A stretch of DNA of 64,000 bases from Nautilus pompilius (GCA_018389105.1 JACATO010001025.1:186001-250000); one strand, 5' to 3'; positions 24,179-38,111 are shown, numbered from the stretch's first letter. A program made the numbers and translations. The notes: generated from the sequence alone by a model not told the origin.

Positions 24179-24659
24179 GAGTAGAGAATAGAAAAACAGG
24201 AAAAGTGAGTATAAAAATAACACGTGATAGAATTGCATCTCTTGTGTGAAAATAAAATGGCCAACAATAGAGTGATGCATTGCTATAGTACACTATGAGT
24301 GGTTGTCATGGAAGCAATGAGAAAGTCCCCACATCTGCAGAAGCACCATCGTAGTATAGACACTGAAATCTTTGAAGAGTGGTGCATTTCTGTTGAATGC
24401 TGTGGCTTATGAGAGAGAAAAAAATCACGTGACAAGCGTATAGAGATCAAAGTCTCAGTTGCCGACTTCATTTTTCAGAAAAAAAAAACTGTTTGCAAGA
24501 ATCCAAGGAGGATAGTTGAAACTGGCACTGTTGACAAATAGACACTATTGAGGAATAAAGCCCAAATTCTCCAATAGCGATGCTAAATACCTCGGGGTTC
24601 TGTTCTCTACGTTATAGCCGACATCTCGCCAATGGCTCGGCTGTTACAGCAACATACAC

Positions 24660-25345
24660 ATTAGGCAGACGTCCATGTATGTGTAGCTTCCAGATAAGCT
24701 TTTCTGCGAAGGAAATAACCAAACGGCGAGGCTGGACTGGCAAGGAGAAATAAAAAAGAGATGACCAAATGTAGAAAGCGCCTATTTAGAGACAGTGTCT
24801 GAATTTGAACTGTTTGGCAACAATCAACGACAGCTTGTTGGATAGTGGACCTGGGGAGTGGTATAACAGTTAGTGTACGACAGGTACGGTCAAGAATAGG
24901 GTTGAATCGTAACACGTTTGGACCTGCATTAATATTGTCACAGATTTATAAAAAATCGAGGGCATACTGACCGCCGACAACTACAGGCGGGTTGTCATCC
25001 ATCATGCTATTCCTTAGGAAGACATCTTATTCGGCGGAGATTCATCTAACGACACGACAATGACCCTACACTTGTAGCTATTGTGATGGGAAACTATCTG
25101 GATCTCAAAGAGGCTGAGGAAATTCTCATTAAGATGCCTCTTTACAAAGACCTGATATGAAGTCACTGAGTCTATATCAGATGATATGGCTGGTGAGAAA
25201 GTCAAACGGAAACCAAACACCTCGGATGAATTGAAGAAATTGCTACAGGATATTTGGAACAACATCCCACGTTTATACACCGATCACCTGTGTGGAAGCA
25301 TGAAGCAAGGTGTCCTCTACATAAGAGGGCTCACATACCAAGTAC
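24660..25345 (+). pseudogene. Degraded Tc1 transposase relic
   Basis: Fragments in transposase order but in shifting frames: RLDWQ, then EFELFGNN (24801), then GILTADNYRRVVIHHAIP (about 24958-25014). Next DNDPTLVAIVMGNYLDLKEA (from 25056) matches the second catalytic Asp block, then RPDMKSLSLYQMIWLVRK matches the SPDLNPIE block with its acidic residue lost. KRKPNTSDELKKLLQDIWNN (25201-25262) and ARCPLHKRAHIP form the C-terminus. Stops and frameshifts are many. It is a different lineage from the intron 4 and 53.6 kb copies. TIRs were not found, and the 5' end may reach further left. Confidence 0.8.
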
Positions 25346-27738
25346 TGAGGCGCTGTACAACGTATTCATTTTGTCTTTGTATATTTTCTGTAATAGTACA
25401 TCATGTTTGTATTATATACGTCTCTCGGTTACAGTTATTATCTGCGGATATCCTGTATGTTTTTCCATAGTTGTTTTTCACACTTGCAGATTAATGTAAA
25501 AACCTCACATATTATAGAGAAATACGGATATATTTCGTGCTAAATCTTGCACTTCATCGTAATCTGCAGGGGACTGTTGCTGAGTCTTAGACGCAGTTAT
25601 ACGCGGAACAAGGAACTGTACGGGTCTATTTGAATTATTTCATCCTTTTGTGATCGGGTTTAGGCGGTCAGCAGACCCTCATTATGACGAATGCCATAAA
25701 TTCGTGGTAAGATCCCCTCATTGGCCCAAAGAGACAATTCTCTGTTGGCATCGAACGTTCAAACATCACTGCAAAAAAACTAATCGAGAGGCCGAAGTAA
25801 TCTTTACTGCGTTTATTGGGCAGTAATTTCGGAAAGCCGGGTGGTTATAAAAGGGGGGCATTTAGCGGGGAACTGGTGATTACCGTCACTGCGAGTTTTC
25901 AGGAAATGACATCGATTGGCTTGCCGCTTGTGCCGTATCGAAAAGTACCGGTTTGGGAGAGACGTGGAGCCCGGGAGACAATAAGAGCAACATCGTCGAG
26001 CTAGTTGTAACTGTCTACGTTTTCAATTATAAGCCCTACCTGTATGCACCGTTGATGCTGGTTGACATCTCACTGGTTGGCCGTGTAATGCGGCACAATA
26101 CACAGTAGAGTAAAATGGAAACGCGAGATACACTTAAAATGGCGATTAGGAACGTAGTATTCTAATACCTAGAAAGTCTACATTGGTGCTTTAATTATCC
26201 GTTGTCCCCACGCCTCTGTTCGAATCAGGTTCAAGCGCTGCACGAAGTCGTCTCGCATATTAACTTCTCATCAAGTGGCACAGAACTGAGTCTACATCCC
26301 AGGACTTCCGGTAAGAACGGCGGAAGTGACGTTACAAGCGGATGCGTCGCGATGCTGAAAAACTTTAAGATTTCCATCGCCATGAAAGAAAAAGCAAGGT
26401 GTAGATGTACGAAATGTCCGTAGAGCGGGCGATCACAGTTACTGTCAGTCGCTTTTGAGCGGAAACAAATCAAAACCAGCAAAAACTGACTGGGTTACAG
26501 ATTTTAACCACACCTCGTCCAAGAGGTAATTTTTTTTTAAGGTTCCGCCCTATTTGTGAAATACACGATCGTTTACGAAAGCAAAATTTACGTTTCGCGG
26601 AGAATATGAACGGTAAATTAATCAGATAAAAATTCCAACGCCTCAGTCAGTCTGAGGAAGGGATGATAGCTGGCGTTTTACGAAAGCGATTAAAATGTGT
26701 ACCTTTACCTGTGCGAGTCGAACCGAACCTGGAAACTTAAAAAGTATATTATTTTGTTGTTTTGTTTTCATTGATGTAGATGGGCCCGTTTATCTTTAAT
26801 ACTGTAAAGGCGCTCAACTGTAAGACCGCATTGGTTTCGGGTTTTTTCGCGTTTTGAATTCCATTTCACGGTTATTTCCGGTGAGCAATGCATCCGGAGC
26901 CGAGAACTTCCCTGCACATCCAGCTGTAGCGTCACATCCCGGAAGTCAAGGAAAGTGGCACAAAATACCGGCTGTCTGTTAGCGAGATATCTCCAGCTTC
27001 TGCAGGAAGGTGAACCTATCTGAAACCAAACCGCGGCGCACTCATCGCAAGCGGGTAATGAAAGAGGAAGCGGAAGTAGAAATAAACAAAACCTAACAGT
27101 TATTGTTGCAAGGCGGACTAGGGTTCGATTCCAGCTTCAGTCGAGGGGGATAAACAAATGCGTCTCAGAATTTGACGTACGAAAATAAGAATCTCGCGCC
27201 TAATTAGCCATTGTCGACATTAAAAAGGTAATACAATTAGTGAACTGTTCTAGAAGACGACCAAAAGTATTTACCCACGAGAACGTATCCACTAAAACGT
27301 GACTCAAGATAAAGAAATAAATATCAATTAATAATAATAACAATTTTACACCGTAAAGTTGTCTGCCAGTAACCTTTGATATTAGGAAGAAGAAAAAAGA
27401 AAATAAATTAAGGCCAACCGGGTTTTAGAAGCGCAGGGGGAAAAACGGTCATCTTTATCCCTTCCAAACAGTAACATCACCATCAGCAACAACAACAACA
27501 AACGAGCCTCGTTCTTTGTGTCGGTCTGCAGAAGTCGAGTCGGCAGTCCGACGTTTCCCTGTGATGTTTCGGCGCCAAATTTCTTCTGACGTCTGTCGGC
27601 TGTACTGCGAATGAATTCCAGCGGAGCTACGAAGAGAAACCGGAGCACAAGACTCTGACATTTAGTAGCCCCCTCCCTGCATTTGAGCGTCTCGTCTCGC
27701 GTAAAGAAAAGCGCAACACTTCTGCTCTGTCTGTAAAC

Positions 27739-27742
<4 letters not shown>

Positions 27743-27808
<66 letters not shown>

Positions 27809-27862
27809 GTTAATGCAGAGATGAAGAGAGGAGCGATGATGTTAGTACAGAGAGAAAGAGAG
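27743..27862 (+). repeat. (GA)n array with decayed CRE-like units
   Basis: About 60 bp of pure GA followed by GATGACGTTAATGCAGAG and GATGATGTTAGTACAGAG. Both are degenerate forms of the GATGACGTCAGTACAGAG unit seen in the other arrays. No exact TGACGTCA remains. Confidence 0.8.
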
Positions 27863-29957
27863 TTGCTCGCGGGAGTATATAAAAGAAGTTCCGCCTTTTA
27901 AAACAGGTTGTCCTTAAGCGAGAACCAGTTATTAGGTACTGTTCGCTTTCCGCGGTATACTTTCTCCCACATCTAGTTGAATTAGAAAGATAAATAAGAT
28001 AACGGAATGTCTTAATAATTTCTCTGCGCCTGCAAGGTCTGGAATAAATTTGGAGAGATTAAGGCCTCTGACGTCGTCTCACTGATAAAGGGGAAAGCAT
28101 GGCGCATTAACTTCCTACATCTGCTGCTAAGCTTCTCAAGGAAGCGCAGCCGGATACTTATTCATGGCTTTATATATTCTAAGTGTCCTTCAATCTTTTC
28201 GAAAAGAGCTTTTGATGTTTTGTGAAAGCGATGAAGTTTATCTCCGGTTTTAAAACTGGAGTACGAGCTCTCTAGTTACTCGAGGTGGAAATGATTGCGA
28301 TGGCCGTCTTAGCTCAAACGTTCCCCGTAATCACCTATTTATTTTTTAATATTTTTATTCGGATTGATTGCCTTATCGGAACGCGCTTTATTAATCAAAC
28401 CAGTAGGTGAGTAATCTATTTACTTTTTTAAAAAGTATACTTCACGGCTCGGCCTGAAGACGCTAATCAACCCTTCGTTAAATTATCTACATCCACACGA
28501 AATGGGATCTAGACGCCGATGGCGCCACATCCGTTTGACCCGATGTGGTCGGGTGCGACTCACTTCCTGGTGGTGCTCGCGAGTAACCCGATGCAAGATT
28601 GTCAGCATTCCTGATTACAAACATCTCGCGTCTCCACCAGCTATCATGTTGGGTGAGATTGCAAAACTGAAGTCTTCCTCCCACCCTGGAATTATTCGTG
28701 ACAGTCCGGCCTACGTTTTTAAAGAGCGAAGCCAAGACTTTTCCGCTTCTCGCCCGTCCATTATACCCGACGGCGAGCGCAAGCAAAGGCCAGTAACTCC
28801 GCGTATTCCTCATCGATGCGCGTGCGCTAGGCGGATACCACCACCCCGAAGTGAATTCCACGTGGTGTAGCCAGGCAGAGGAAGGATTCTTTCGACTGTT
28901 TCGGTCGGTCGTTGCTAACAGGTTGGTTCCTAACCCGCCTGGCTTTTGGCCCTTGGCCACCAGTCGGCGCGAGATGCGGTCTCGTTTTCTCGAAGCCGCC
29001 TGTTGTCTTAGCAACAGCGTCTTGCCGGAGACCCCCCCGAAAATGGTTTCCTACCCCGAGCAACGACGAATTTTCTCGGTCCCTGTGCCGCAGCCCCTCT
29101 CGCGTCACACGAAATTTCTCACGGCTGAGTCTGTAGATAGATAACTAATTATCGGAAATCCGCTGTTTTGTTTAATCCCGAGTCCAAAGAAGCAACAGAA
29201 GGATTCCTTAACTAATCCCGACTGCAGCGTTTTCACGGACCTCCCGTTACTTCTGTGTCTCCGTGTCGGAAGCGGTAGATCCGCCAGTGTTTGTGCATCT
29301 TCGTCACTTGTGCCGTGGTCGTACCGGTCAAATATTGACCAATTCTCACCCCCCCACCACCCACCTCCGGTAGATATGTGCGGACACGCCCCGCTGTTAG
29401 GAAAAGGAAGTTTTTCAAATATGTAAGTCCTGTCTTTGGTCTGTCGATAAACCAATACCAACTCCGGGCGATCGGGAACTGTTTGCTTTCTATGCGGCCG
29501 ACAGTCGTCGCCGGCTGTGTATAGTAGTCAAACAAACGACATTTCTCTTGTACAGAGCCGCTGATTACCGGTCTCAGTCGTAATTCGACTCGTCTCTCAG
29601 CCAACTGTTTATGCTAATTAGTAGGTTTTCATGTAGTGTTTCTTCAGCATCAGTTGAATGTTTGGTTGTTTCTTAATTATTATTAAAACTATAACATTTC
29701 ATAGCTTATGGATAATTTTTGCAGTGGTTTAGTGGAGAAATATGTTTTTCTTCATTCCGCCCATTAATTTTTTTTTTATAAAAAATAACAAACTTTTGTA
29801 TTAATCTTTTCTTTTACATCTGCTCCGTGTGTTACTAGGAAGGTTAAAATAAACTCCGGATGGATACTGTTAAGGCGATGTTATTTCGTTTATACGCCTC
29901 TAATGTTCTATGTAGCGCTTTTTATATTATCATAAAAATTATGTTCTTCCAGCATCT

Positions 29958-30104
29958 TTCTCTCTCTCTCTCTCTGTACTGACGTCATCTCCTCCCCCGC
30001 TGTACTATATTGATGTCATATCTCTCTCTCTCTCTCTCTCTGTACTGACGTCATCTCCTCCCCCCTCTGTACTATACTGATGTCATCTCTCTCTCTGTCT
30101 CTCG
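29958..30104 (-). repeat. CT array with TGACGTCA units, two copies of a 66 bp higher-order unit
   Basis: CTCTGTACTGACGTCATCTC followed by CTCCCCC and then CTGTACTATATTGATGTCAT occurs twice, 66 bp apart (first at 29975, second at 30041). There are two exact TGACGTCA octamers and two TGATGTCA variants. The strand given is the GA-rich strand. Confidence 0.9.
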
Positions 30105-30462
30105 TCCTGTCTGCCTACAACATGTTTGCCTGTCCCCAGTGAATCCAGTGATCAACCAATTCTCATCAAAAGTAATCTGTTAAAATCAGAACTTCAGTGT
30201 TGACCCATGTTTACTCTGAAATCTAATTACATCTAAAGCAAAGCATCTGCGCCAATTATCACATTAACAAATTTTCATTCCGCCAGGAAATTATGAGGTT
30301 ATTGGCATGTTCCTCATTGTTCCGAGTTCTAAAATTCCAAACTCTGCCATGAAAGCCGGAGTGTTTATCTTACAATCACAGGCAGAGGGCAACAGGTAAC
30401 GCGGATGTGATGACATGAATATTAGCCTGAGGTTAACAAGGCGAAAATTGGGCAATATATAG

Positions 30463-30472
30463 CACACACACA

Positions 30473-30516
<44 letters not shown>
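30463..30516. repeat. (CA)n microsatellite
   Basis: A CA run with one CAAACA interruption. Confidence 0.95.
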
Positions 30517-30518
<2 letters not shown>

Positions 30519-33500
30519 AATATGGACAAGTTTAAAACAGAGTATTTATTATCTTCATTTATTCATCCATATAATTATCTAATTTAAAAAATCCATTCTA
30601 TTTAATTCTGTGACTGTCATTTTCTGTTGTTGAAAACAGAAAACAAAAGCAACAAGGTTAAAAGCATTTTCAATTGTTAATTAGAAAGGAAAGACATTAT
30701 TGGCTGCAATTTTTATATATTTTCTAATAATTTGTGCTGTCTCACCTACACCAAATATTAAAAGTTGTACAAATGAAGCACATAAAAAGGAAGATAATTC
30801 ATCGCGACCAGACACCGTTTCCCTTTATTATATGGCGTGACTTTTTTGAAGATTTAACCTTCTGGCTGACACCGACTTCTTTGCGGGCTCCCTACTCTCT
30901 CTTGTACCTGTCTCCGAGCTGATGAAGCTGAGTTTTCTCGGTAAATGTTTAGTAGACGGACCAGGTGACGGGGGACTTGTTAAAACCCGTTTGCGCCGCT
31001 GTAGGTGGCTGGAAATGTTGACTGTGTACATTGGAACTGTCGCGGAAACTCATGGTTCGACTCAGTGGATTGGAAGCGGCATCAGGTTAATTATCACGTC
31101 AGGGGAGCGACTGAAGGGGAGATAAATCGCTCTGTCGGCCAGTCCACGAGATCACTTGCTCACCCACCCACCCTAGACAAATATCAATCAAACGGCTTCT
31201 AACGAACCTAGGTTAACTCAAATAGGCATTCTGGTTTGACCGGATATCGGCAGCCAAGTCGTTACGAAGATTTACAAATCGATGGCGGCGATAGCCGATT
31301 AAGGCCAAGCAGCAGACAAAAAAATCCTTCAAAGTCTGTAGTTACTGACCGTACACCGGTCTCTATGGTAACACGCCAGCATGTGACGTCATTCAGTGAG
31401 TGCACTTCCGAAATCCGTGTAGGCTCGTAAGAACGTGAAAACCCGAGGACCCTTTTAAGAGCAGGGCGTTAACTTGAAGACCGCTGCTTCAGCGACAGAT
31501 GTTGCAAGATGCGATTGAGTAAAGATCAGGATGTCCGTTTGACTCCCTAAATGGGACACGAAGGATCATTAGAAATGATGAGAATCGCTCAGATTGTTTT
31601 CCGTCTTCTTCCTTCGTCGCTTTCGATGGAGAAACATTTAACCCTCCTCAAGCAAAATCATAAGACGATATCTGTGCGGCCCGTTCAGGTGTTGGCGGTG
31701 TATACACGACATCAAAGAGCTTACCGGTTTTTTTTTTCTTCACAAGGCGGTTTAGCGGGGCGAAAGCTCTGTTTAATTTTGGCAGGGGCTCGTCTCACGA
31801 AAGCGTTTACGATAGGGTGGAAGGGGAGAAACGGACCGGCGACGAAGGCCTGCTTTCATGAACTGTTTGCCGAACGGGAAAGACAAGTCCTGGAAATAAC
31901 GAACCGGTGCGACCGTAAACGAGTCTGCTGCATCGTGCACCGCCGATCAGTGGCGACGTCACCAAGAAAGCCGAGAGTAGATAGATGGACAGGTGGAGGA
32001 ATGGATTACATTGATGAACGCTATTGTGGCAGAAAACCAAATAGGCCTATCGTATCTAACGTGAAGGGGGTTTGCGTCCAAGAAATATGTACTACGTAGT
32101 CTAGGACAGACAATGTTGTTCTGTTTTTTAAATAACATTTTTTTTTTGAAGTTTGGAAGCGCATCAAGGCTTGTGCCGAAAAGAAGATGAGCGAGTTCCC
32201 TTCCATTACACGTAATTAATTGTGGATGGGCGATGACTTCCTCCTCCTCCTCCTCCTCGTATTCGCTTACGTCAGCTGGGGTCGCGATTCCTCGGTGTCA
32301 GTGGAATGAAGTCCCGGGTTCCTCCCGTCGCTGCAAATCTTTTCGCGGTATTTATTTATTTCGTCGTTCTACGATCGCCGCGCGCAGGCATCTGCCGTCA
32401 CGAGGCGCTGGCCGCGCGTCCCCCCGACTGACAGATGCCCCCCTCCCACATCCGTGAAAGTCTTTTCCGAGGGAGCCGCGAAGAGACAGCGCTCCGGAAA
32501 ATCCAGCCGAGCGCTTTCGTTACGCGGACGAAGCAGACATGCGGAACTAAACTGGACGGCCACCGGCTTGACGGCCTCCCTCCGGGCGCTCAATAGAGTT
32601 TGGAGAAGGAAGACGTGCTGTGAAGCGAAATGCCGTATACAAAATACAAGTTAGGCACATTCTTTATATATATGCTTCACGCCTTCCTGCTGTCATCATC
32701 ATACGTACAAGAAAAATAGCTTAGCACCAGACTAGTCTCAGCGCCGTTTGTCTGCGCTCTCTTCCTCAGCAGAAGTATACTCGATGAAAATCGTTTGTGC
32801 TCGTTTCTTTCGCTGTCGGTAGAGGGCGCGCGCAGTTTGCTTTATATAGAGAAACTTGGCGTTAGTAAACAGGCAGCCTCAGGCCGAATAGGTAATTATA
32901 GACGCGTGATAGATTGCAAGTTATAGGAACAGACAGGCCGCCGCCGCCCCCCACAACAAACATGGGTGGCGGGAGGTTATGGGAACTTAGAAGGCGTAGA
33001 ATTGGGCAACGTATCGTTAGTAGAAGTCAGCGGGACATCTTCGAAGGCCCTGGATATTCGGGCTGCGTCATCCGGGCGACTTTCCGACCAGTTCGGATTT
33101 CACGGTTCTAGGACAATGGTCGTGGATGCAGCCCCGACAAATTGGGGTCGGCGTCTCCATCTTGGTGTAAGTCGTCGGAGCGAGATATTTTCTCATCCAC
33201 CCCGCTTTCTGGGACTCCCTGAACGGAGATTGGGCGTGAGGGACGGGTGGCGATCCCGAAAACCACGGTCGCCGAATCCCTCTCACCCGGCGTGTCAGCG
33301 CCCTGGCTGCCGGGCGTGCAGGCAGAGGGCGCTGCATGTTTTGTTGGTGCTGTGGGTGGGTACAGGAGAGGCGCTGGTGTCTTTATTGGAGTCTCACAGA
33401 CGAAGTAGCGAGTCTTTCGCGATGGCCGGCTGGACGAGTAGGACATGGAGGTAGCGCAGTACTAATGGGTCGCCACGGAACTGCAGGAGGGGCAAAGTTC

Positions 33501-36500
33501 CCTGGGCGCGACCGCAGCAGCAGATGGTAAATTTCACGTTTGAAACAGGCTGGAATAAGCGGTCGGCCTAATCGGCGGAGCGGACAGTTATGACGTCAGG
33601 TGCCGGGTACCGCATCCTGACACGACGCCACCAGGGTCCCGCGATCTCGAGACTCACTTCCTCCTTTTTCAGCTAAACATGGCACCGACGATCCCTTGCT
33701 CTCGAGATCTGCTTCATCCCCTTGACAAGAAATGATTTTTGCCACTCATCGCGTGTTTAAAAAAAAGCCCCCAAAAAAACAACAAAAAAAGGGGTCACCA
33801 CCACTCGTTTATTTGGGCCAGTTAACTCGCTTCCCCCCCTCTCTCTCTCTCTCTCTGTATTCCGCGGCGAGCATTAAGTGCCAGGTGACCTGGCTCCACG
33901 GGCAAACCAGCGACGATTGCGGGAAAGTGGAGGATTTCCTTCGCACCGACTTAGACCGCGAAACTTCATCGGCGGCGCGGGCGGAAATCGATATCGCGGT
34001 ATTGTTTTAATCAAGTTAAATTCAATTAGCGAACAAAGGGAGCGATCGCCACGTACGGCTTCTGGTCATGTGAGTTATAAATATTTAATGTTTGTTTCCT
34101 GGAAGGGAGCCGTTTACCGCCAATATGGTTGTCGTTAATTGGACTACCCAGCGTGCCGGAGTGAGATAGACTTAATTAAGGTGAGCCGGGAGTGGGTTCT
34201 CGTGGGGGGGGGAGGGAGAGGGAAAGGGAAGCGATGCTGTTGCTATTTTTTTTTTTTTTAATCTCGTCATTCACTGATGTCTCCCATTGGCTGCAAAGCG
34301 ACGGGAACACCACCACCACCACCACCACCAACAACAACAATAAAACAAGCAATCAGCTGTTCGTTTACATCTTATAAGCGCTGTCTACCCTGCAGTTTAT
34401 TTCCAATTATCTACTGATAATTAGCCTTGTTTTATTCATTATTTATAACGTCTGTGCTGTCTGTTTTCTTTCTTTACGCCGTCTCTTCGCCGGTCAGATT
34501 AGCGAGTTACGCATCGTACTTTTGACGTGGTTATCCGCTTTCACATCATTCCGCGCGGACCCACTACATTCCATATTCGCCGATTATGCCCCCCACTCCC
34601 ACCTCCTTTTGGCGCATTAGCCTATTTTTTTCCCTTTATCAGCTACAATACGTTTTTTTTTTTTTTTTTTCCTGGTAAAGAATCGAAACTGAAAGTAGCG
34701 ACTGCGGCAAGGAGTCTGTCTGGCGTGAACGGACGAACTCCTCGGTTGTTGCCTTCTTTCTTCACGACGAGAGTCGAGTCCACCGACGTTTCTCGGCCGC
34801 GCGGCCCCGATGATCGGACCCTTCCGCGACTACGCTGCTAAGTGCTTTGTAATCCACCGGTGGTACCCGCTAATCACCGACCGAGCCAATCGATCAAACA
34901 AGTACTCTCTCTTACACCGGACTGTCGACGCTGTCCGGTGCTTGATGTCCCCTCTGGAGGGCTACTCGCGGTCGGGCTCCTGGCCAGTAAATCCTTTTAA
35001 TTACACTTGAACCATTCATCAACCACAGCTAATCTGGAGAACTGATCTCAACTCTCCACCCCACCCCCCACCCGCACTCCCGACCCTAGGCTCAAAGTCG
35101 ACTTGTCACAACCAGGCAAATCTTCCCGGTCGCGAAGAACCCGCAATCATTTTCAATTTCTGGCGCTGTCGGCTCCCTTATCGCATCCAACAAGTCCAAC
35201 TGCGCCAGGAGTGACATCCAAATCCGGTAAAGGTTGACGTCGACTCCAATAAATGACATTCCATTATTTTCTCTTACCGGCACCACACCCCGCCCCACTC
35301 TCCCACAAAGCCCTCCCCGTCTCTATTAACCCTCTAAACGCCAGACGGCTCACGTCCTGTCTGTTTCCTTCCGATTCTTCACGAACTTAAGATAGATGGA
35401 GTTTTAAAATAACGACAGCTCAGCTCAACTGTTGATCAGGATTTTAATTTTATTATTTTAAAAAAATTTTTTCCAATAAACCCCCGTTACCCGAAAAGAG
35501 TGGAGGCGAGGGGCGCTTTTTGCCTCTGGCCTGCCTGTCTGGCTAGGAAGGTTAGGTGCCTCGAGATCGGTTCCCGGACTTTACGTGCTGAGGCCCTTTT
35601 TCCCAAGATTGGTTTTTGGTCGGGGAAGCGGTCACTCTAACGTGGGGCGTTCGCGCCCACAACGGGCTTCGGCCCCTACACGGCTTCGGACACCACCCTC
35701 CATTCCCTTCTCCTCGGAGATACACACGCATACACGAACTTTCACACGCACCACTTACGCATTCACCACACAAAAGATTTAAAAAAAAGATCGTTCTATC
35801 ATTTCCCTCTGTATTCCTGCCTCCCCCCTTTTTATTGGCAATCTGTTTTACGTTTTCCATGCACGTTTTTCGGGTCTTCGCCGGACTTTGGTTGTCTACA
35901 GCACAGGGTGGAACACCAACGGCAATGACACGGTGCCAACCATCTTTTAATCCAGCTCCTGTCAGCATCCACTGGAATTTCCTCCCGCTAATCTATTCTC
36001 CGTTTCCATCGGCGTTCATTATCTCGTCACGGCTGATCCCTATTTTTAATGTCATCGATCAGATTACCAAATACCCGTTCGCCTTGTTTCCGATAGGTTA
36101 TCAAAGCGAGCCAACCGCCGCGTGTGTTCCAATAACGAATCACCCTAACCCTCCCACATCTTTTCATTCTCCCAACGAATTTTTGCATCGCGTAGTTTTA
36201 CCGGTAATTACAGTAGATCGATGGCGCAGAGCTCTGTCTTAGTCTGCTCTACTATTCAACACGAGAAGGCTGTCTACACCGAAGCTTTTCCAATCATCGC
36301 GTTCGTCCCGCAACTTTCAGAATTTCCATTCTTATTGGGCGATTCTTCATCTACCGAGGACAATCGAAACAGGTCGTAATAGGAAAGTGTTCTTGCAATC
36401 CCGCTAGGTTCTGACGATATCAGTTTAAATCCGATTCCCTGTTTACTGGTTGTTTTTTCTTTGATATATCTGCCGCATACTCTCCCCCCCCAATCATCTG

Positions 36501-37740
36501 TTTTTTTAACGTCGTTTCCGTCATCCGACGGATACTGTTCTGACACCAATCCTTTCCCGTCGTGTTCCAGAACGCCATTTTGCCTTTTAACAAAACGTGG
36601 CCTACCATTCGCAAGCACCTAGCCGGGTCATGGAGAGTTACCTCCGTCGAATAAGTCGGGGGAGGGAGGGCAAGAATTCTAATCTACTCGTTTTTGTTCA
36701 GGGCATCTGTGTAACGACACCATCGCTGCCCGCCATCGGTTCTGGTCCTCCGCCTACTTCGCTCACAGTTGGCCGAACAAGGTTCCGAGCTGACTTCGAA
36801 TTCGGTCCCAGCCCAATATCCGGCCGCGAGTGCCTTGGACCGTCGCTCTGGCTTTCCATCGCGAACCAACTGCGGGCTTCAATTACCAGCCGACCGGAAC
36901 GGGGTTTCCGACTGGTCGCCGAATCACACACCTTCTGCACGACTACGTGTAACGATCTCTCTCTCTCGTTTCATCGCATCGGAAACTTCAGAGGATTCCA
37001 TCTCGGGAAGATCAAAGCTACTGGCAAAAGGGAACGAATCGATACTGCTCTCTCTCTCTCTCCAACGACGACGACGACGACAGAACGCAGTCTCCCCGAC
37101 CATCTCCCGCCGGTACGCACGAGAGGATCCGCGCGCCTGGAGGTGTCAGTTTCTGCGGACACGGGTGGCTGAACCCGCCTGCTTTCGATATTTCTTGGGC
37201 CGAGGAGATTCGATTATTGGAATACAGACATAGCGGGCACTAAATCTCCGAGCCGACGGGATCGGCGAGATAAACTTGATGGCTCAGCGAAGAAGAAAAA
37301 TCCGGTGAAATAAGAGATCTCGGTTCTTCAGGAAACATCCGGCTGAGGGAGAAATGGAGAGAGAAAGAAGGAAATAAAACAAAATTTTAAAGAGTGGAAG
37401 ATGAAACAGAGCAAACAGAGAGAGAGAAAAAAAAAACAGAAACAAGCAAACCTTCCAAAAAATAAATACTAGCCGAAATTAAATATTTATCTATTCACAC
37501 AAGAATTTGGTCGAGGTAAAATTCAGTAAAATTTTCTTTGAAATAATAGATATCTTTCCTCCAGTTAATCACTGATTAAGGGATTTATAACTTGAAAATA
37601 AGTTTTGTTTTTTTTTTATATTTCACGTAGCTTTCTTAGAGGCTTGGAATTATTGGATACTAGTACGTTCACTGACGCGTATCTGTTCGTTCTTTAGATT
37701 GTTTATAAAAGTAAATATAACTAAAGTTCGTTTTTTTCAC

Positions 37741-38111
37741 GTCTCTCTCTCTCTCTGTACTGACGTCATATATCTTTCAGTCTCTCTCTGTGCTGACGTC
37801 ATCTCTGTACTGACGTCATATCTGCCTCTCACTCTCTCTGTGCTGACGTTATATCTCTCTCACTCACTGTACTGACGTCATATCTCTTTCAGTCTCTCTC
37901 TGTGCTGACGTCATCTCTGTACTGACGTCATATCTGTCTCTCACTCTCTCTGTGCTGACGTCTCTTTCAGTCTCTCTCTTTGCTGACGTCATCTCTGTAC
38001 TGACGTCATATCTGTCTCTCACTCTCTCTGTGCTGACGTCATATCTCTCTCACTCTCTGTACTGACGTCATATCTCTTTCTCTCTGACGTCATCTCTCTC
38101 TCTCTCTCTCT

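Larger units (their letters stand above)
17614..24659. other. Gene-poor stretch with duplications and microsatellites
   Basis: No convincing coding gene. It contains a possible SINE near 17.7 kb, a 166 bp tandem duplication (19124-19478), several short (CT)n tracts (19240, 19424, 19650, 20860, 22500) and a long (CA)n array (23923-24178). CpG dinucleotides are frequent, which is ordinary for mosaic-methylated invertebrate intergenic DNA. Confidence 0.5.
25346..37740. other. Long CpG-frequent stretch without a recognisable gene
   Basis: No ORF here shows a known domain, and possible exons cannot be chained. The region holds two GA/CT arrays of the CRE-like family (27743-27862, 29958-30104) and a (CA)n at 30463-30516. 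Short TCC/CAC/CAA runs lie near 32240, 34310 and 37065. GC content rises between about 28.4 and 37.3 kb, so an unannotated promoter or divergent gene cannot be excluded. Single TGACGTCA sites occur near 31384 and 33592. Confidence 0.45.

Noticed and set aside
23648-24293. Up to 210-codon Cys/Val-rich open frame on the minus strand
   Set aside because: Translation of (GT)n in all three frames, with no flanking coding signal.
27110-27160. GGTTCGATTCC resembling a polymerase III B box
   Set aside because: No A box at suitable distance upstream, so not called as tRNA or SINE.
28487-29604. Overlapping 93-175 codon frames on both strands
   Set aside because: Same reasoning: mutually overlapping, no domain, no consistent exon chain.
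31551-32099. 182-codon open frame on the + strand
   Set aside because: No recognisable domain, no splice partners and unremarkable composition; expected occasionally in a GC-richer, CpG-rich stretch.
35616-37233. Overlapping frames of 138-208 codons on both strands
   Set aside because: Several frames on both strands are open at once, which reflects base composition; no motif or splice structure supports any of them.
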